A stretch of 49,835 nucleotides of DNA. It comes from Halorubrum sp. Boch-26. GTDB taxonomy: Archaea > Halobacteriota > Halobacteria > Halobacteriales > Haloferacaceae. The notes under the pieces were generated by a model. The model was not told where the DNA came from, ran no database searches, and worked only from the letters and a program-made list of their open reading frames with translations. The DNA lies in contig NZ_JARANT010000007.1 in assembly GCF_029889805.1 (NCBI RefSeq), positions 1 to 49,835 of the forward strand, written 5' to 3'. The translations under genes were made by a program, and so were the position numbers. Positions within the stretch are counted from its first letter, which is position 1. Every line of letters starts with the position of its first letter. Of this stretch, positions 8,398-18,122 are shown one piece after another.

Positions 8398-10062
8398 TCA
8401 GTCGCCGACGGCCGCGTCGACGTCGGGCTCCGGGTCGCCGATGTACCGCTCGGTCCACGTTCCTCGGGCGAACCACGCGACGCCGATAATCGCACCGAGG
8501 ATGTTCCCGAGCGCCATCCCGACCCAGACGCCGGTCTCGCCCCACCCGGCGACGAAGACCAAGTAGCCCACGCTTGCGACGCGGCCGACCCAGAGGGTGA
8601 GTATCGAGATCACCATCGCCGTCTTCGTGTTGCCGGCGCCGCGGAACGCGCCGAGAATCACCTGCGAGACGCCGATGAAGGCGAACTCCACCGATCGGAC
8701 CCGAACGTACTCGACCGCGTACGAGACGGTGGCGGGCGCGTCCGGCACGTCGCCGAGGAAGGCGCCGACGATCGGCTCCGTGAACGCCACCGCGACGACG
8801 GCGACGAGGAACATCACGCCCGCCCCGGTCCCGGCGGCGAGTTTGACCGACCGCGCCGCGCGGTCCGCCCGGTCCGCGCCGAGGTTCTGTCCCACCATCG
8901 TATCGATCGCGCGTCCGAGCCCCATCGCGGGGAGGAAGACGAGCGAGATGAGGCGGTTCCCGAGCCCGTACGCCGCCACGACCGGCGGCGAGAACGTGAC
9001 CACCATCGCCGTGAGGGTGATCATCGCGAGCGCGCTGGTCGTCTGCTCGACGCTGGAGGGGAGCCCCAGCCGAAAGATGTCGCGGATGAACCCCAGGTCT
9101 GGCACAAGGTGACTCACCGTGACGGCCGGCCCCAGCCCGGTGCCGAACAGCAGCCAGATGCCGATGGCGGTGGCGACCCCCCGCGAGAAGATCGTCGCTA
9201 TCGCCGCCCCCTCGATCCCGTAGCCGGTGAAGCCGGTAACCGCGAACAGCGAACTCTCCAGCGCGACCGGATCGAAGGCGGCGGCGACCGGGAGGCCGGC
9301 GAGCCACGCGAACAGCGGGTTCTCGGCGAACCCGAAAACAAGGAACGGGTCGAGGAACACGTTCAGAACCACTGAGACGAGCATCACCGCCATCGGCGTC
9401 CGGGTGTCGCCGTAGCCGCGCATCAGCGCGGAGAAGACGAAGAACCCGAACATCAGCGGGATGCCGGCGAAGATGACCTCCATGTAGTCGGCCGCGAGGG
9501 GGATCACCGTCGCCGCGGTGTCGGGGTCGCTCGGGAGGAGCTCCAAGGCCGGGCGCGTGTAGAAGTACCCCGCGACCCCGATGAGCACCGACAGCACGGA
9601 GACGGTGAAGATGGTCTGGCCCGCGACCAGCCCGGCCGACCGGTCGCCGTCGGCCCCCGTGTACTGCGCCACGAGGATGGCGCCCGCGGTGGTGAATCCG
9701 CCGGCGACGGCGATAAGCAGGAAAATGAGCGGGAACGCGAGGCTGATCGCTCCGACTGCCTCCGCAGACAGCCGACCGAGGTAGAGCGTGTCGACGACGT
9801 TGTAGGTCACCTGTAACAGCTGGATGACGACGATGGGCCACGCCAGCTGAAACAGCGGCCTGACCAGGCTCCCCTCGGTGATCGACTCCTCGGGAACGCG
9901 CTCGCCGCCGTCGCCGTCGGAGCCATCACCAGGCCGGTCGGAGTCACCGTCAGCTCGGTCGGAGTCACTGTCAGGGGCACTCTCACCGCCTTCTGGGGGG
10001 ATATCTGTTCGATCTTTAGAGGGCTCGTCGCTCACTGGCTTATAAATAGGTGGCTCCGTCAA
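8398..10062 (-). CDS. MATE-family efflux transporter
   Basis: Multidrug and toxin extrusion transporter, probably cation-coupled, in the cytoplasmic membrane. After an acidic, low-complexity N-terminal stretch of about 60 residues (D/S/G rich), the protein shows twelve likely membrane segments and the pseudo-symmetric halves of the family, beginning PLFQLAWPIVVIQLLQV. The family's usual length is 450-480 residues, so the 554 here reflect the N-terminal extension. I keep the ATG at 10062, but a TATA-like TTTATAAG falls inside the first codons (about 10040-10047) and a GTG at 10035 is an alternative start. Substrate unknown. Confidence 0.9.
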   Translation of the reverse strand: MTEPPIYKPVSDEPSKDRTDIPPEGGESAPDSDSDRADGDSDRPGDGSDGDGGERVPEESITEGSLVRPLFQLAWPIVVIQLLQVTYNVVDTLYLGRLSAEAVGAISLAFPLIFLLIAVAGGFTTAGAILVAQYTGADGDRSAGLVAGQTIFTVSVLSVLIGVAGYFYTRPALELLPSDPDTAATVIPLAADYMEVIFAGIPLMFGFFVFSALMRGYGDTRTPMAVMLVSVVLNVFLDPFLVFGFAENPLFAWLAGLPVAAAFDPVALESSLFAVTGFTGYGIEGAAIATIFSRGVATAIGIWLLFGTGLGPAVTVSHLVPDLGFIRDIFRLGLPSSVEQTTSALAMITLTAMVVTFSPPVVAAYGLGNRLISLVFLPAMGLGRAIDTMVGQNLGADRADRAARSVKLAAGTGAGVMFLVAVVAVAFTEPIVGAFLGDVPDAPATVSYAVEYVRVRSVEFAFIGVSQVILGAFRGAGNTKTAMVISILTLWVGRVASVGYLVFVAGWGETGVWVGMALGNILGAIIGVAWFARGTWTERYIGDPEPDVDAAVGD

Positions 10063-10102
10063 TCAGGCTTCCGGTTCCGGCGGCCCGCGTGTTGTGGCCC
10101 TC

Positions 10103-11275
10103 TCAGTTTCCGTCGCTATCCGCGACATCGTCTCGACCGAGAGATCCCTCGGCGGACTCCTCGTCATCCAAATTCACGCCATCGAACTCGTCACCGACCG
10201 GCGAGTCGGCGGCGGCCGCCCGAGCGCCTCGCGTCCCGTCGTCGTCGGGCTTGTCGCCCGCCCGTTGCCCCGGCGGTCGCCCGTCGTCCGGGCCGCCGAC
10301 CCGCGCGACCCCGGAGGTGTCGTCGAAGACGAGGTGCCGGTGCGGGTACGCCATCTCGACGTCCGCGTCCGTGAGCCGCTCCCGGATCCGGGTGTTCACG
10401 TCGGACTGTACCTTGGCGAGCTTGTACGGCTTCTTCACCCAGTACCGGAGGCGAAGCAGCACGCCGTCGTCGCCGAACTCGTGGATCCGGCAGTCCGGGC
10501 TGGCGACGTAGCGCGCGACGCCGACCCGGATGTCGGGGCCGCCGTTGATCACCGCCTCGCAGTCCCGGGCCGCCCGCTCGATCAACCGACGACCCTCTGA
10601 GATGTCGCTCTCGTAGGTGACGAGCACGTCGATTGTCCGCCGCGTTCGCTCGTCTTCCGCCGAGAAGTTGGTCACGTCGCGCTCCCGCATCGACCCGTTC
10701 GGAACGACGAGGAAGGTGTTGTCGAGCGTGAATATCTTCGTGTACCGGATCGTGATGTCCTCGACGAACCCCGTAGTCCCGTTCTCCAGTTCTATCATGT
10801 CACCGATTTCGAACGGCTGGTCCGCGAGAATGAACACACCATTGATGAAGTTCCCGACGAGCGGGGCGAGAATGATACCGATCACGGCCGAGAACACCGC
10901 CGTCCCGACGAGCAGATCGGTAAACTGGAACCCGGCGGCTCTGAGCCCGAACAGGAACGCCATGACGATCGTCCCGACCCGGACCCCGCGGACGATCGTC
11001 TGCGCGACGCTCTGCCTCGACACCCGCCTGGCCACCGGGCGCCCGATGAGTCGGACGAGGAACTTCGAGAGGACGACGCCGACCGCCACCGACAGGACGA
11101 CCAACAGTATCCCGGATCCGGGGAGCGACGCCAGCCGCGAGACGGCGTTCGCCACCGGATCGAGGATCTGCCCCGGTGCCGGACCGAGGATCTGCCCCGG
11201 CGCCGGATCGAAGAGCGTCCCCGATATCGGCGCCGCGCCCGCGGGCTGTGCCATAGCCAACTCGCTATCGCCCAT
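10103..11275 (-). CDS. MscS-family mechanosensitive ion channel
   Basis: Small-conductance mechanosensitive channel, which opens under membrane tension during osmotic down-shock. The 390 residues contain an N-terminal hydrophobic segment (about 45-65), further membrane segments near 95-150, and the pore-lining and beta domain with GTAVFSAVIGIILAPLVGNF, then GDMIELENGTTGFVEDITIR and TIRYTKIFTLDN typical of MscS. The acidic C-terminal 60 residues are low complexity. The N-terminus has an unusual run of related PAPGQIL repeats (about residues 23-45). The start could be the second Met at 11254. A second MscS gene lies at 40712-41566. It is transcribed in the same direction as the upstream-lying MATE gene, about 40 bases apart. 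Confidence 0.92.
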   Translation of the reverse strand: MGDSELAMAQPAGAAPISGTLFDPAPGQILGPAPGQILDPVANAVSRLASLPGSGILLVVLSVAVGVVLSKFLVRLIGRPVARRVSRQSVAQTIVRGVRVGTIVMAFLFGLRAAGFQFTDLLVGTAVFSAVIGIILAPLVGNFINGVFILADQPFEIGDMIELENGTTGFVEDITIRYTKIFTLDNTFLVVPNGSMRERDVTNFSAEDERTRRTIDVLVTYESDISEGRRLIERAARDCEAVINGGPDIRVGVARYVASPDCRIHEFGDDGVLLRLRYWVKKPYKLAKVQSDVNTRIRERLTDADVEMAYPHRHLVFDDTSGVARVGGPDDGRPPGQRAGDKPDDDGTRGARAAAADSPVGDEFDGVNLDDEESAEGSLGRDDVADSDGN

Positions 11276-11379
11276 CCGAAAAAGGGTTTCTCCCCGAGGA
11301 CGGGGGGAGCGGGGCGGCCGGTGAACGCACGAACGCGGACTGAGTAACCACTAACACCCCGCCAGGCGAATCCCGTATC

Positions 11380-12120
11380 ATGTCGGAGACTCCGCCCGTC
11401 CAGCCGTCTTTCAGCGTCACCCACGACTCCGCGCCGAGCGACGTCCTCGTGGCCGGCTTCTCGTCGTTCGGGCTCGCCGGACTGACCGCCGTGGACTACC
11501 TAGTCGACGACCTCGACCTCGAGGAGACCGGGCACGTCCGGATCGAGGGGCTGCCGTCGATCACCCCGTTCGCGAAGGGGCGACCGCGCCATCCGGTCCG
11601 ACTGTACTCCGCGGACGACGTCGACGTCACCGTGCTCGTGGCCGAGCAGTTCGTTCCGCCCGCGCTCGGGAAGCTGCTCTCGACGGCGATCCTCGACTGG
11701 ACCGAGGGCGCCGAAGTCTCGGAGATCGCGGTGTTGGCCGGGGTACCGATCCCGCACGGCCCGGACGCTCACCGCACCTTCTACGTCGCGACGGACGACT
11801 ACCGCGATGCGCGCCTCGCGGACGAGACGGTCCCGCCGATGGAGGCGGGCTTCCTCGACGGGACGAGCGCCTCGCTGCTCGAACGAGGGATGGACTCGCC
11901 GCTCGGCGTCGGCGTGTTCATCACGCCGGTCCACGCGCAGGCCCCGGACGTGGAGGCCGCGGTACGGCTCGTGGACACGGTGAACGAGACCTACGACCTC
12001 GGAGCGGACTCCGAGCCGCTGACGTCGTTCGCGGAGGAGATCCGCATGCACTACGAGGGGCTCGCCGAACGGATGGAGGAGCGCGAGCCGGAACGCGGGT
12101 ACGACCGGATGTACATGTGA
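11380..12120 (+). CDS. PAC2-family protein (proteasome assembly chaperone-like)
   Basis: A 246-residue protein of the PAC2 family, whose eukaryotic members act in proteasome assembly. The archaeal members are conserved but their role is not established. Visible features are the N-terminal VLVAGFSSFGLAGLTAVDYL, the middle VAEQFVPPALGKLLSTAIL and VLAGVPIPHGPDAHRTFYVA, and C-terminal TPVHAQAPDVEAAVRLVDTV. The ATG at 11380 follows the gap from the divergent MscS gene. No clear partner lies next to it; the following gene is a regulator 142 bases away. Confidence 0.92.
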   Translation: MSETPPVQPSFSVTHDSAPSDVLVAGFSSFGLAGLTAVDYLVDDLDLEETGHVRIEGLPSITPFAKGRPRHPVRLYSADDVDVTVLVAEQFVPPALGKLLSTAILDWTEGAEVSEIAVLAGVPIPHGPDAHRTFYVATDDYRDARLADETVPPMEAGFLDGTSASLLERGMDSPLGVGVFITPVHAQAPDVEAAVRLVDTVNETYDLGADSEPLTSFAEEIRMHYEGLAERMEEREPERGYDRMYM

Positions 12121-12232
12121 CGTATCGCCCTCCGGACGGGGCGGCCCCCTACGCGGAGCCGTCCCCCACGGACCGACGACCCGCGATAGGATCTGAATCT
12201 GAAAACGCGTACAACTCGACTCATAGTAAAAA

Positions 12233-12240
12233 CCTATATC
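12233..12240 (+). promoter_or_regulatory. TATA box of the TrmB-family regulator gene
   Basis: CCTATATC lies about 27 bases upstream of the ATG at 12263, giving a leaderless transcript. Confidence 0.55.
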
Positions 12241-12262
12241 CATTGAACGCGTCGTCTCGGGT

Positions 12263-13315
12263 ATGACCGACGATCTTCGCGACACACTCGATCACGTCGG
12301 GGACCGGTTCAACCTCGGCGAGTACGAGATCGACGCCTACCTCGCGGTGTTGGAGCACGGCGAACTGACGGCGAGCGACATCGCCGACCGGACCGACATC
12401 CCGCAGCCGCGCGTGTACGACACGGTGCGAAGCCTCTCGGACCGCGGACTCGTGGAGCTGCGCGAGTCGCGGCCGATGAAGATCGTCGCCGTCGACCCGG
12501 ACGACGCGTTCGGTGACCTCCGGTCGTCGTTCACGGAGATGGTCGACGAGCTAGAGGCCCGGTACACCGCGCCGACCCGAGAGACCGAGGCGGTGTCGCT
12601 GGTGAAGTCGCGCTCGACGATCCTCCGGTACCTAGAGGAGATCATCGCCGGCGCGGAGTACGAGCTCGCCGTCTCTCTGACTCCCGGCCTGCTCCGTCGC
12701 TTCCGTGACGACCTCGCTGAGAAGGTGGCCGAGGGCGTCAGCGTCGAACTGCTCGTCACCCCCGCGTCGAAGGCGCCGGACCCGGACGAGTTCGACTACC
12801 TTGAGGTGTCGACCATCGCTCGCGCGCGACGAGGCATCACGACGCCAGTCCTTGCGGTCGCCGACGGAGAATACTCCGTCTACGCCACGCAGGACGCGCT
12901 CCGCGACGACCGCGAGCGCTACGGCGTCATCTTCAACCGCTCAGCGCTCGGCTTCCTCGTCTCCGGCTTCTTCGGCACCGTGCTGTGGACGACGGCCGAG
13001 ACGCTCGCCACGAACGGGTCTGAGCGCCCGTTCCCGCGCCGCTACGCGTCGATCCGCCGGGCCGTCAAGGACATCAGGGAGTTCGCCGACAAGGAGTTCT
13101 ACGCGACCGTCGAGGGACGCGACATCGAGACGGGCGAGCCGGTCACCGTCCGCGGCCGCGTCGTCGACCTCGCGTTCGAGGACACCGAGGAGGTTGCGTC
13201 GCTGGTGGTCGAGACCGCGTCCGGGCGCGTCGAGATCGGCGGGCGCGTCGCCGCTTTGGAGGACGTCGAGGGACAGGAGATCGTCATCGGCCGCGACGAG
13301 CCGCCGGCGCTGTAA
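12263..13315 (+). CDS. TrmB-family transcriptional regulator
   Basis: Sugar-responsive archaeal regulator. The N-terminal winged helix (about 10-75) has the TrmB signature: [20 protein letters not shown], then [20 protein letters not shown] and [13 protein letters not shown] coiled linker (about 85-110) leads to a TrmB C-terminal effector domain (about 115-350). The 350-residue length is full. It lies 70 bases before an aldo/keto reductase gene on the same strand, which has its own TATA-like box. Halophilic TrmB proteins control glycolytic and gluconeogenic genes; this one's ligand and regulon are not visible. Confidence 0.92.
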   Translation: MTDDLRDTLDHVGDRFNLGEYEIDAYLAVLEHGELTASDIADRTDIPQPRVYDTVRSLSDRGLVELRESRPMKIVAVDPDDAFGDLRSSFTEMVDELEARYTAPTRETEAVSLVKSRSTILRYLEEIIAGAEYELAVSLTPGLLRRFRDDLAEKVAEGVSVELLVTPASKAPDPDEFDYLEVSTIARARRGITTPVLAVADGEYSVYATQDALRDDRERYGVIFNRSALGFLVSGFFGTVLWTTAETLATNGSERPFPRRYASIRRAVKDIREFADKEFYATVEGRDIETGEPVTVRGRVVDLAFEDTEEVASLVVETASGRVEIGGRVAALEDVEGQEIVIGRDEPPAL

Positions 13316-13384
13316 GGCGGGTCTCGTTTCCACGCCGACCGCGCAGTCGCCCCGATTTATTATGCGGGCCGCCGCCCGATCAGT

Positions 13385-14353
13385 ATGGAGCACACGACGC
13401 TCGGTGACACGGGCACGACCGTCAGCGAGCTCGCGCTCGGCTGCATGAGCTTCGGAAGCGAGCACGAGTGGATGCTCGACGAGGAGGAAGGCCGCGAGCT
13501 CGTCGAGCGCGCGATCGAGCTCGGGATCACCTTCTTCGACACCGCGAACGTCTACTCGAACGGCGAGAGCGAAGAGATCCTCGGCGACGTGCTCACCGAG
13601 TACGACCGCGACCGCTTCGTCGTCGCCACGAAGGTGTACGGCGAGATGGACGAGTCGAACCCGAATTCGAGCGGGCTCTCGCGGAAGGCGATCGAACAGG
13701 AGCTGTCGAACAGCCTCGACCGGCTCGGGATGGACACGGTCGACCTCTATCAGATCCACCGCTGGGACGACGACACGCCGATCGAGGAGACGCTTTCCGC
13801 GCTCGACGACGCCGTCCGCCGCGGCGACGTACGATACGTCGGCGCCTCCTCGATGTGGGCCCACCAGTTCGCCGAGGCGCTCCACACGAGTGACCGCGAG
13901 GGGTACGAGCGGTTCGTCACGATGCAGAACCTCTACAACCTCGCGTATCGCGAGGAAGAGCGCGAGATGGTCCCGCTATGCGAGAGAGAGGGGATCGGCA
14001 TGATCCCGTGGAGCCCGGTCGGCGCCGGCTACCTCGCGCGCCCCTACGAGCAAGACGACGCCACGGCCCGCGGCGAACACGAGACCGCGCTCGGCCGGCC
14101 GTACCGCGAGGGCGGCGGCGAGGAGATCAACCGCCGCGTGCAGGAGCTGGCCGAGGAGAAGGGCGTGAAGATGGCCCAGATCGCGCTCCGGTGGGTGGCC
14201 GGCAAGGACGTCGTCGACGCGCCGATCGTCGGCACGTCGAGCGTCGAACACTTGGAAGACGCGGTCGAAGCGCTCGACGTCGATCTATCGGCGTCGGACG
14301 TGGAGTGGCTCGAAGAGCCGTACGAGCCGGTCCGGGTCTCCGGCCACGAGTAG
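13385..14353 (+). CDS. Aldo/keto reductase
   Basis: NADP-dependent carbonyl or sugar-aldehyde reductase with a TIM-barrel fold. The catalytic tetrad is complete: Asp52 (FFDTAN), Tyr57 (VYSNGESEE), Lys83 (VATKV) and His125 (YQIHRWD). The 322-residue length and the C-terminal IVGTSSVEHLEDAVEALDV cofactor region match AKR families of the YajO or MocA type. GATTTATTAT at 13354-13363 lies about 27 bases upstream of the ATG, so it can be transcribed separately from the TrmB gene before it. The physiological substrate is unknown; the neighbouring TrmB regulator hints at sugar metabolism. Confidence 0.93.
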   Translation: MEHTTLGDTGTTVSELALGCMSFGSEHEWMLDEEEGRELVERAIELGITFFDTANVYSNGESEEILGDVLTEYDRDRFVVATKVYGEMDESNPNSSGLSRKAIEQELSNSLDRLGMDTVDLYQIHRWDDDTPIEETLSALDDAVRRGDVRYVGASSMWAHQFAEALHTSDREGYERFVTMQNLYNLAYREEEREMVPLCEREGIGMIPWSPVGAGYLARPYEQDDATARGEHETALGRPYREGGGEEINRRVQELAEEKGVKMAQIALRWVAGKDVVDAPIVGTSSVEHLEDAVEALDVDLSASDVEWLEEPYEPVRVSGHE

Positions 14354-14495
14354 CGCGCCGCCGCCGGAGAGGGATCCGCTCGGAGGGACTGAGGGGGGCT
14401 CGGGCGCCCTTCGCGTGTACGTCCGACGCCGATCCCATGACCGCACCCCTGTGTCGGCGTAACACACTTAAGAGACCGCTCTGTAAGGTGACTCA

Positions 14496-15215
14496 GTGGC
14501 ATCCCGACAAGGCGGGCCGGGAGACGCGGAGTCATCCCGTCCCGGATCGACGGAACGTCGGACCGCGTCCACGACCGCGCCGGCTGGGGCCGAACGGCGC
14601 GCGGCGCGCTCAAACCCTTTTCCCGCCGAGCCGGAGACGACCGATCCGCGGAGACGCGGGTCCGCGTCTGATCGCCGGTCCGGAGCCGCGCGAACCGCGG
14701 AGGACCCGCCGATTCGCGACCCCGGGCGCTACGCGCTCACCGATCACTTCCGCAAGCGCCTCGAACAGCCCGGTCGCTACGTGTCGACTCGGACCGTGAG
14801 CGACGCGATCCGCCGAGGGCAGCTCCGCTGGAACCGGACCGACGGCTGGCGGTTCGCCCTCGTCGAGGGCGGGGTCCGATTCGTCGTCGTCGTCGGTGAT
14901 ACGGAGACGAACTCCCCCGTCGTCGTCACCGGCTGGACGGAGGTGGCCGACCGCGAGGCGGCCCTCGACGCGCGCCGGTGGGACCCCGTCGACGTCGACA
15001 CCATCACCGTGCGAGCGGCGCTCAGCGAATCGGCGTCGGCGCCCATTCCGGACCGGATCCGGCCTCGCACGGTGACCCGGCCGTTCGTCGTCGGCGACCA
15101 CCGGCTGAAGACCGAACCCGGCGAGCCGTACGTCCGGTGCGCCGACTGCGGCTGCCGGTTCCGCTCGAAGGACGCGATCACCTCCCGTGGCTGTCACGGG
15201 CGCTCTGGTCGGTGA
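14496..15215 (+). CDS. Uncharacterised haloarchaeal protein with C-terminal zinc-binding motif
   Basis: A 239-residue protein. Residues 1-75 are basic and low complexity. The rest is a conserved-looking domain (YALTDHFRKRLEQPGRYVST, TVSDAIRRGQLRW, FVVVVGDTETNSPVVVTGWT), ending in a probable zinc site CADCGCRF with a later Cys-His (GCHG). I do not recognise a function. The GTG at 14496 lies 28 bases after CACTTAAG (14465-14472), which supports this start. If that box is not used, translation may begin further in. It lies upstream of the XPB-like helicase on the same strand, 96 bases apart. Confidence 0.75.
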   Translation: MASRQGGPGDAESSRPGSTERRTASTTAPAGAERRAARSNPFPAEPETTDPRRRGSASDRRSGAARTAEDPPIRDPGRYALTDHFRKRLEQPGRYVSTRTVSDAIRRGQLRWNRTDGWRFALVEGGVRFVVVVGDTETNSPVVVTGWTEVADREAALDARRWDPVDVDTITVRAALSESASAPIPDRIRPRTVTRPFVVGDHRLKTEPGEPYVRCADCGCRFRSKDAITSRGCHGRSGR

Positions 15216-15311
15216 CGGCCGATCCGAACCGGTCACCGTCGGCTGCCGACCCGTAGCCGGTCGTCGACCGCGGACGCTACCCCTTTCAGCGTCGCGGCCG
15301 AATCGGATCCA

Positions 15312-17201
15312 ATGACCGACGACGCCGGCGACGACGCATCCGGGCCCGACGACCTCTCGCTGGATCGCTTCCACGAGGCGCTCGAAGCGGAGGAGCGCCC
15401 GATCGCGACCGCCAGCGAGGTCGCTCGGCGACTCGGCACGACGCAGTCGACCGCCCGAGACGCGCTGGCCGCGCTCGTCGACCGCGGCGTCGTGGACCGG
15501 CTCGACGTCGAGAGCGACCCGGTCGTCTTCTACCCGACGGACTGGGGCCGGCTTGCGACCCGCGAGCGCGTCGTCGCGTTCCCGAACCGCCGCGAGATCG
15601 TCGTCGACCGCCCGACGCAGTACACCCGCGCGAGACTCTCGCAGTTCGCGCACCTCGTCGACACAACCGGGACGGAGCCCGGAACCCGCGGGTACCTCTA
15701 CCGGATCCGACAGGAGGACGTGTGGGCCGCGCCGTTCGACGACGCCGCCGACCTCATCGCGAGCCTTCGCACTGTCCTCCCGCGCAGATTCGAGCACCTC
15801 GAGGAGTGGATCCGCGACCAGTGGCGCCGCGCGCACCGCTTCCGCTTATATACCCACGACGACGACTACGTCGTCCTCGCGGCCGCCTCCGAGAGCCTGA
15901 TGGGCAACGTCGCCGACCAGCACCTCGACGACGACCACCTTCGGGCACCCATCTCGGAGACGGAGGCGTGGGTGAACGAGGGCGCCGTCGCCGAAGTGAA
16001 GCGCGCCCTCTACGACGCGGGCTACCCGGTCGAGGACGACCGGGACCTCGACGTGGGCGACCCGGTCGATATCGACCTGACGACCGACCTCCGCCCGTAC
16101 CAAGAGACGTGGGTCGAGACGTTCCTCGAACGCCGCTCCGGGGTGTACGTCGGCCCGCCGGGCTCCGGGAAGACCGTCGCCGCCATCGCGACCATCGCGG
16201 CGGTCGGGGGCGAGACGCTCATCCTCGTCCCCTCCCGCGAACTCGCCGGGCAGTGGCGAGAGGAACTGCTCGAACACTCCACGATCGACTCGGCCGACAT
16301 CGGACTGTACCACGGCGGGCAAAAGGAGATCCGCCCGATCACGATCGCAACCTACCAGATCGCCGGAATGGACCGCCACCGCTCCCTGTTCGACTCCCGG
16401 AAGTGGGGGCTGATATGCTTCGACGAATGTCACCACGTTACCGCCCCGGTCTACAGCCGCACGGCGGAGCTCCAGAGCAAACACCGCCTCGGCCTCTCGG
16501 CCACTCCGGTCCGCGAGACCGGCAGCGAAGAGGAGATATACACCCTGATCGGTCAGCCGATCGGCGCCGACTGGGACGAGCTGTTCGAGGCGGGGTTCGT
16601 CCAGGAGCCGGAGGTCGAGATCCGGTACGTCCCGTGGCGCGACGAGATGGCGCAAAACGAGTACGCCAGCGCCGACGGCCGCGGGCGACGCCGGCTCGCC
16701 GCCGAGAACCCCGCGAAGATCGAGGAGATCCGATACCTGCTCGCGGCCCACCGCGACAAGCAGGCGCTCGTCTTCATCGAGTTCCTCGATCAGGGCGAGG
16801 CGATCGCCGACGCGCTCGGCGTGCCGTTCATCAGCGGTGAGACCCCGCACCGCGAGCGCGCCGAGCTGTTCCGGCGGTTCCGCGAGGGCGGAGGGAGCGG
16901 CGACGGCGAGAAAGGGAGACCCGGTTCGGACGGCGACGGCCTCGACACCCTCGTCGTCTCCCGCGTCGGCGACGAGGGGATCGACCTCCCGAACGCCGAG
17001 GTCGCGATCGTCGCCAGCGGGCTCGGCGGCTCCCGCCGCCAGGGGTCTCAGCGCGCGGGGCGAACGATGCGGCCCGCCGGCTCCGCGCTCGTCTACGTGC
17101 TCGCGACGCGCGGCTCCAGCGAGGAGGAGTTCGCCCAGCGGCAGATGCGGCACCTCGCGCGCAAGGGCGTCCGCGTTCGGGAGACGAACGTCGCGGAGTA
17201 G
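15312..17201 (+). CDS. rad25: XPB/Rad25-like DEAD/DEAH-box helicase
   Basis: Superfamily 2 ATP-dependent helicase of the XPB group, thought to act in DNA repair in archaea. Residues 30-70 form a winged helix (ATASEVARRLGTTQSTARDA). The helicase core carries Walker A GPPGSGKT (281-288), DECHH (371-375), SATP (396-399) and, right after it, RETG at 401-404, where XPB proteins have their RED motif. The C-terminal half ends with QRAGRTMRP (motif VI). An acidic or glycine-rich linker (about 520-545) interrupts the second RecA domain. Length 629 residues. Haloarchaea often carry several rad25 paralogues; whether it acts in excision repair is not shown. Confidence 0.9.
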   Translation: MTDDAGDDASGPDDLSLDRFHEALEAEERPIATASEVARRLGTTQSTARDALAALVDRGVVDRLDVESDPVVFYPTDWGRLATRERVVAFPNRREIVVDRPTQYTRARLSQFAHLVDTTGTEPGTRGYLYRIRQEDVWAAPFDDAADLIASLRTVLPRRFEHLEEWIRDQWRRAHRFRLYTHDDDYVVLAAASESLMGNVADQHLDDDHLRAPISETEAWVNEGAVAEVKRALYDAGYPVEDDRDLDVGDPVDIDLTTDLRPYQETWVETFLERRSGVYVGPPGSGKTVAAIATIAAVGGETLILVPSRELAGQWREELLEHSTIDSADIGLYHGGQKEIRPITIATYQIAGMDRHRSLFDSRKWGLICFDECHHVTAPVYSRTAELQSKHRLGLSATPVRETGSEEEIYTLIGQPIGADWDELFEAGFVQEPEVEIRYVPWRDEMAQNEYASADGRGRRRLAAENPAKIEEIRYLLAAHRDKQALVFIEFLDQGEAIADALGVPFISGETPHRERAELFRRFREGGGSGDGEKGRPGSDGDGLDTLVVSRVGDEGIDLPNAEVAIVASGLGGSRRQGSQRAGRTMRPAGSALVYVLATRGSSEEEFAQRQMRHLARKGVRVRETNVAE

Positions 17202-17277
17202 TCCGGTGCGACGTGACGGAGTCGTTCGGCGAGCGAACCGTCCGGTCCCGTGAGGGGAACCGACCGATATCCCCCGC

Positions 17278-17832
17278 TTACAGCGTCTCAGCCATGCGCT
17301 GGGCGGCCTCTTCGATACCGCCCTCGTTCTCGATAAACCGAACGGGAGCGTTCTGGTCGCGCGCGTACTGGAGCGCGGCGGACCGGTTGAGATCCTGTTC
17401 GAAGGAGATCTTGCGCTCGGTGGCCTCCCGCGTCTCGCGGTCGCTTTCCCGTCGGCGTTCGAGGATCGTCTCCGGGTCCGCCTCCACGAGGACGAACGCG
17501 GTCGGCGAAACGTCGTGGAGCACTTCGGCAGGTAGCCCCTGAATGTACCCGGCCGACGTTTCGACCGCCAAGTGTGTCGAGAGGAGAATATCCGCGGTCC
17601 GCGCCTCGTCAGCGATGAACTCTCCCGCACGACGCTGGAGGCGGCGCGTCTGCGTTTGGGAGAGCTCAGCGAGGCCTTTCCGTTCAGTCGTGATACCGGT
17701 CGTCGCAGCCTGTTCGAGCATCACGTCTCCGAAATTTATCAGCTTGTACTCCCCTCCGAGTCCACGTCGAACCGCCTGACAGACGCTGGAGAGCCCGACA
17801 CCGGTGACTCCAGACACCAGCGTGACCACCAT
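17278..17832 (-). CDS. adkA: Archaeal-type adenylate kinase
   Basis: Reversible phosphate transfer between ATP and AMP to give two ADP. The 184-residue protein begins MVVTLVSGVTGVGLSSVCQA, matching the archaeal AdkA family, whose P-loop usually reads GVPGVGxTT; here Thr replaces Pro and SS replaces TT. The family lacks the usual P-loop Lys too. INFGDVMLE and LSTHLAVETSAGYIQGLP follow, then a lid-like R-rich stretch ERRRESDRETREATE. The ATG at 17832 overlaps the stop of the upstream DUF5789 gene by one base (TGATG), so the two are co-translated. I ignore a longer frame to 18138 because it would overlap the DUF5789 gene almost entirely. Confidence 0.9.
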   Translation of the reverse strand: MVVTLVSGVTGVGLSSVCQAVRRGLGGEYKLINFGDVMLEQAATTGITTERKGLAELSQTQTRRLQRRAGEFIADEARTADILLSTHLAVETSAGYIQGLPAEVLHDVSPTAFVLVEADPETILERRRESDRETREATERKISFEQDLNRSAALQYARDQNAPVRFIENEGGIEEAAQRMAETL

Positions 17833-18122
17833 CAGAAACTCACCTCGCTCTCGTCGTCCGTCTGTTGCGGCATCCCGCCGCGGTCGTCGTAGTATCTGCG
17901 TCCGATGAACCGCGCTCCGACGAGCGTCATCAACGTGTCGTAGAGGTCGTCGGCCGAATCGAACTCCTCCACCTCGGACCGTTCGATGACCGTTCGGATC
18001 GTCGTGACCTCTCCGTCCGGGGGGGACAGCTCCGTGCTCCCTACCGTCTCTAACACCGTTTCCCGTGACACTGGAAACTGGAGTTTCCGTGCGAACAGAT
18101 CGCGGGTCTCTGGTAAGCGCAT
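17832..18122 (-). CDS. DUF5789-family small protein
   Basis: A 96-residue protein (MRLPETRDLFARKLQFPVSR) of a haloarchaeal family of unknown role. The conserved C-terminal part FIGRRYYDDRGGMPQQ is recognisable. The second half is acidic. I start at ATG 18122; an alternative ATG at 18131 adds MVC. Its TGA overlaps the adenylate kinase ATG, so the pair forms an operon, suggesting a role linked to nucleotide balance, though nothing direct supports this. Confidence 0.85.
   Translation of the reverse strand: MRLPETRDLFARKLQFPVSRETVLETVGSTELSPPDGEVTTIRTVIERSEVEEFDSADDLYDTLMTLVGARFIGRRYYDDRGGMPQQTDDESEVSF

Noticed and set aside
10040-10047. TATA-like TTTATAAG as the promoter of the MATE gene
   Set aside because: It lies inside the first codons of the annotated start and too close to the alternative GTG (10035) for a normal leaderless start, so I mention it only under the gene.
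15846-17630. 594-residue minus-strand open frame
   Set aside because: Antisense to the XPB-like helicase, no motif of its own.
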